Assembly: GCA_012522165.1 (NCBI GenBank)
Contig: JAAYKZ010000294.1
Span: 1-7,029, forward strand
Length of the DNA stretch: 7,029 bases
Direction: 5' to 3'
Source: Clostridiales bacterium
GTDB taxonomy: Bacteria; Bacillota; Clostridia; Caldicoprobacterales; UBA3941
The notes below the pieces were generated by a model. That model was not told the DNA's origin, did no database searches, and saw nothing but the letters and a program-made list of their open reading frames with translations. The position numbers and the translations under genes are program-made. How positions within the stretch are numbered: position 1 is the stretch's first letter; the number at the start of each line of letters is the position of its first letter. Positions 5,567 through 7,029 of the stretch are shown piece after piece.

Positions 5567-7029
5567 GGGAATTTAACTGATGCAAACAAGGTATTTATAT
5601 ACGACACAACCTTAAGAGATGGAGCCCAGGCAGAAGGGATTTCCTTTACTGTAAATGATAAGGTTAGAATAGCTAGAAGATTAGATGCTCTGGGCGTGGA
5701 CTATATAGAGGCGGGAAATCCTGGCTCAAATCCTAAGGATTTGGAGTTTTTCAAAAAGATAAAGGAGCGTCCTTTAAGGCATGCAAAGCTAGCAGCTTTC
5801 GGCAGTACCAGAAGGCCGGGGATAAAGGCTGAGGAGGATAATAATGTTCAGGCACTGCTTACAGCCGATACACCAGTGGTGGCTATTTTCGGCAAAAGCT
5901 GGGATTTTCATGTCACTGATATTATTAGAACCTCTTTAGAAGAAAATCTAAACATGATATATGATACTGTTTCCTTTTTCAAAAGTAAGGGCAAGGAAGT
6001 AGTATTTGATGCAGAGCATTTTTTCGATGGTTATAAGGGTAATAGTGAATATGCTATGAAAAGCTTGAAGGCGGCAGCAGAGGCAGGAGCCGATTGGCTG
6101 GTACTCTGTGATACCAATGGGGGCTGCTTCCCCTTTGAAATAACCGAGATAACGGATAATGTTTTACGAGAGTTTACAGTACCCATAGGTATTCATTGCC
6201 ACAATGATGGGGGCATGGCCGAGGCTAATTCCATAATGGCGGTAGAGCAGGGAGTACTTCAGGTACAGGGAACTTTCAATGGATTTGGAGAACGATGCGG
6301 CAATGCCAACTTATCAGTAATAATCCCTAATCTCCAAATAAAGAGAGGAAAGAAATGTATAAAAGAGGAAGGATTAAGAGAGCTGACATCTGCCTGTCGC
6401 TATATAAGTGAGATAGCCAATCTGCCCCACAATGAAAGGCAGCCTTATGTAGGAAACAGCGCCTTTGCTCACAAGGGTGGTATGCATATAGATGGGGTGC
6501 AAAAAAACCAGCATTCCTTCGAACATATACCACCGGAGCTAGTAGGCAATGAGCGTAGAATACTAATGTCTGAAGTATCAGGTAGAAGCACAATCCTTAA
6601 GAAGATACAAAAGATAGCTCCCTGGGTGGATAAGGAATCCCCAGAAACCAAGCTTATTATAGATAGGCTAAAACAGCTGGAGTATGAAGGCTATCAATTT
6701 GAAGGCGCTGAAAGCTCCTTTGAGCTAATGATAAGGCGAGCCCTTGGTAAAGCCAAAACCTTTTTTGAGGTAAAGGATTTTAGGGTTCTATGTGAGGAGC
6801 ATTGGCAAAATGACTATAGTGCTTCAGCTATTGTTAAGGTTAAGGTAGATGATAATGAAGAGGTTGTAGCAGCTGAAGGCGATGGACCAGTGAATGCTCT
6901 AGACAAGGCCCTACGTAAGGCACTAGAAATATTCTATCCTCAATTAAAGAAAATGCGGCTGACAGATTATAAGGTAAGAGTACTGGATACTACCCAAGCG
7001 ACAGCTGCAAAGGTAAGGGTTCATATAGA
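5564..7029 (+). CDS. cimA: (R)-citramalate synthase, CimA (GSU1798 type), 3' end beyond the window
   Basis: Expected to condense pyruvate and acetyl-CoA to citramalate, giving 2-ketobutyrate for isoleucine without threonine deaminase. About 488 codons are visible and the frame is open to the window edge; family members are usually about 520-540 residues, so some 35-50 residues are probably missing. Taking ATT 5564 as residue 1, the barrel shows YDTTLRDGAQAEGIS (13-27; Arg18, Asp19), EAGNPGSNPKD (the CimA-type motif, unlike the EAGFP of LeuA), HCHND with His211 and His213, and FNGFGERCGNANL (238-250, Asn247). HKGGMH (303-308) follows. The C-terminal regulatory domain includes GDGPVN at 439-444. 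The protein is clearly a paralogue of the neighbouring LeuA; a related acyltransferase (homocitrate or Re-citrate synthase) is less likely given GNPGSNPKD and the operon. The start is uncertain: an in-frame ATG at 5540 would add 8 residues and overlap leuA. Confidence 0.9.
   Translation, partial: MGNLTDANKVFIYDTTLRDGAQAEGISFTVNDKVRIARRLDALGVDYIEAGNPGSNPKDLEFFKKIKERPLRHAKLAAFGSTRRPGIKAEEDNNVQALLTADTPVVAIFGKSWDFHVTDIIRTSLEENLNMIYDTVSFFKSKGKEVVFDAEHFFDGYKGNSEYAMKSLKAAAEAGADWLVLCDTNGGCFPFEITEITDNVLREFTVPIGIHCHNDGGMAEANSIMAVEQGVLQVQGTFNGFGERCGNANLSVIIPNLQIKRGKKCIKEEGLRELTSACRYISEIANLPHNERQPYVGNSAFAHKGGMHIDGVQKNQHSFEHIPPELVGNERRILMSEVSGRSTILKKIQKIAPWVDKESPETKLIIDRLKQLEYEGYQFEGAESSFELMIRRALGKAKTFFEVKDFRVLCEEHWQNDYSASAIVKVKVDDNEEVVAAEGDGPVNALDKALRKALEIFYPQLKKMRLTDYKVRVLDTTQATAAKVRVHI

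Overview
The window carries the 5' part of a branched-chain amino acid operon, all on the + strand: a long non-coding leader, then ilvB, ilvN, ilvC, leuA and cimA, the last cut by the window end. The A/T-rich composition, strong AGGAGG-type ribosome binding sites, a sigma-A type promoter and a T-box leader point to a low-GC Firmicute. The protein style and the ilv-leu-cimA order suggest the class Clostridia; I cannot name a genus.

Layout. Positions 1-126 are A/T-rich and hold no gene. A near-consensus promoter (TTGACA, 17-nt spacer, TATTAT) lies at 127-155. The predicted transcript then runs about 560 nt before the first start codon. Its first ~140 nt (162-300) fold into a series of hairpins, including a 19-bp helix, that match no leader class I recognise. 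An A/T-rich linker (301-420) separates this from a T-box riboswitch (421-678). The T-box has a readable CUC (leucine) specifier, the conserved T-box sequence and a competing intrinsic terminator.

Genes. ilvB (722-2389) and ilvN (2361-2894) are the large and regulatory subunits of acetohydroxyacid synthase. ilvC (2875-3870) is ketol-acid reductoisomerase. The first three genes overlap by 20-29 nt, with each ribosome binding site inside the preceding gene. A 168-nt gap with a strong hairpin but no U-tract separates ilvC from leuA (4039-5562, 2-isopropylmalate synthase). cimA (5564 to the window end, citramalate synthase) follows one base after the leuA stop.

How they work together. IlvBN and IlvC carry out the steps shared by valine, isoleucine and leucine synthesis. 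LeuA commits 2-ketoisovalerate to leucine. CimA makes citramalate from pyruvate and acetyl-CoA, a source of 2-ketobutyrate for isoleucine that bypasses threonine deaminase. All are downstream of one leucine-sensing T-box. The genes needed to complete the pathways (leuC, leuD, leuB, ilvD, a transaminase) are not in the window and may follow cimA.

Points worth a second look: the unassigned structured RNA upstream of the T-box, the cimA start (apparent ATT codon, or a one-base slip after a TTG), an IlvB lacking both the usual specificity tryptophan and the usual C-terminal tail, and the ilvC-leuA hairpin.
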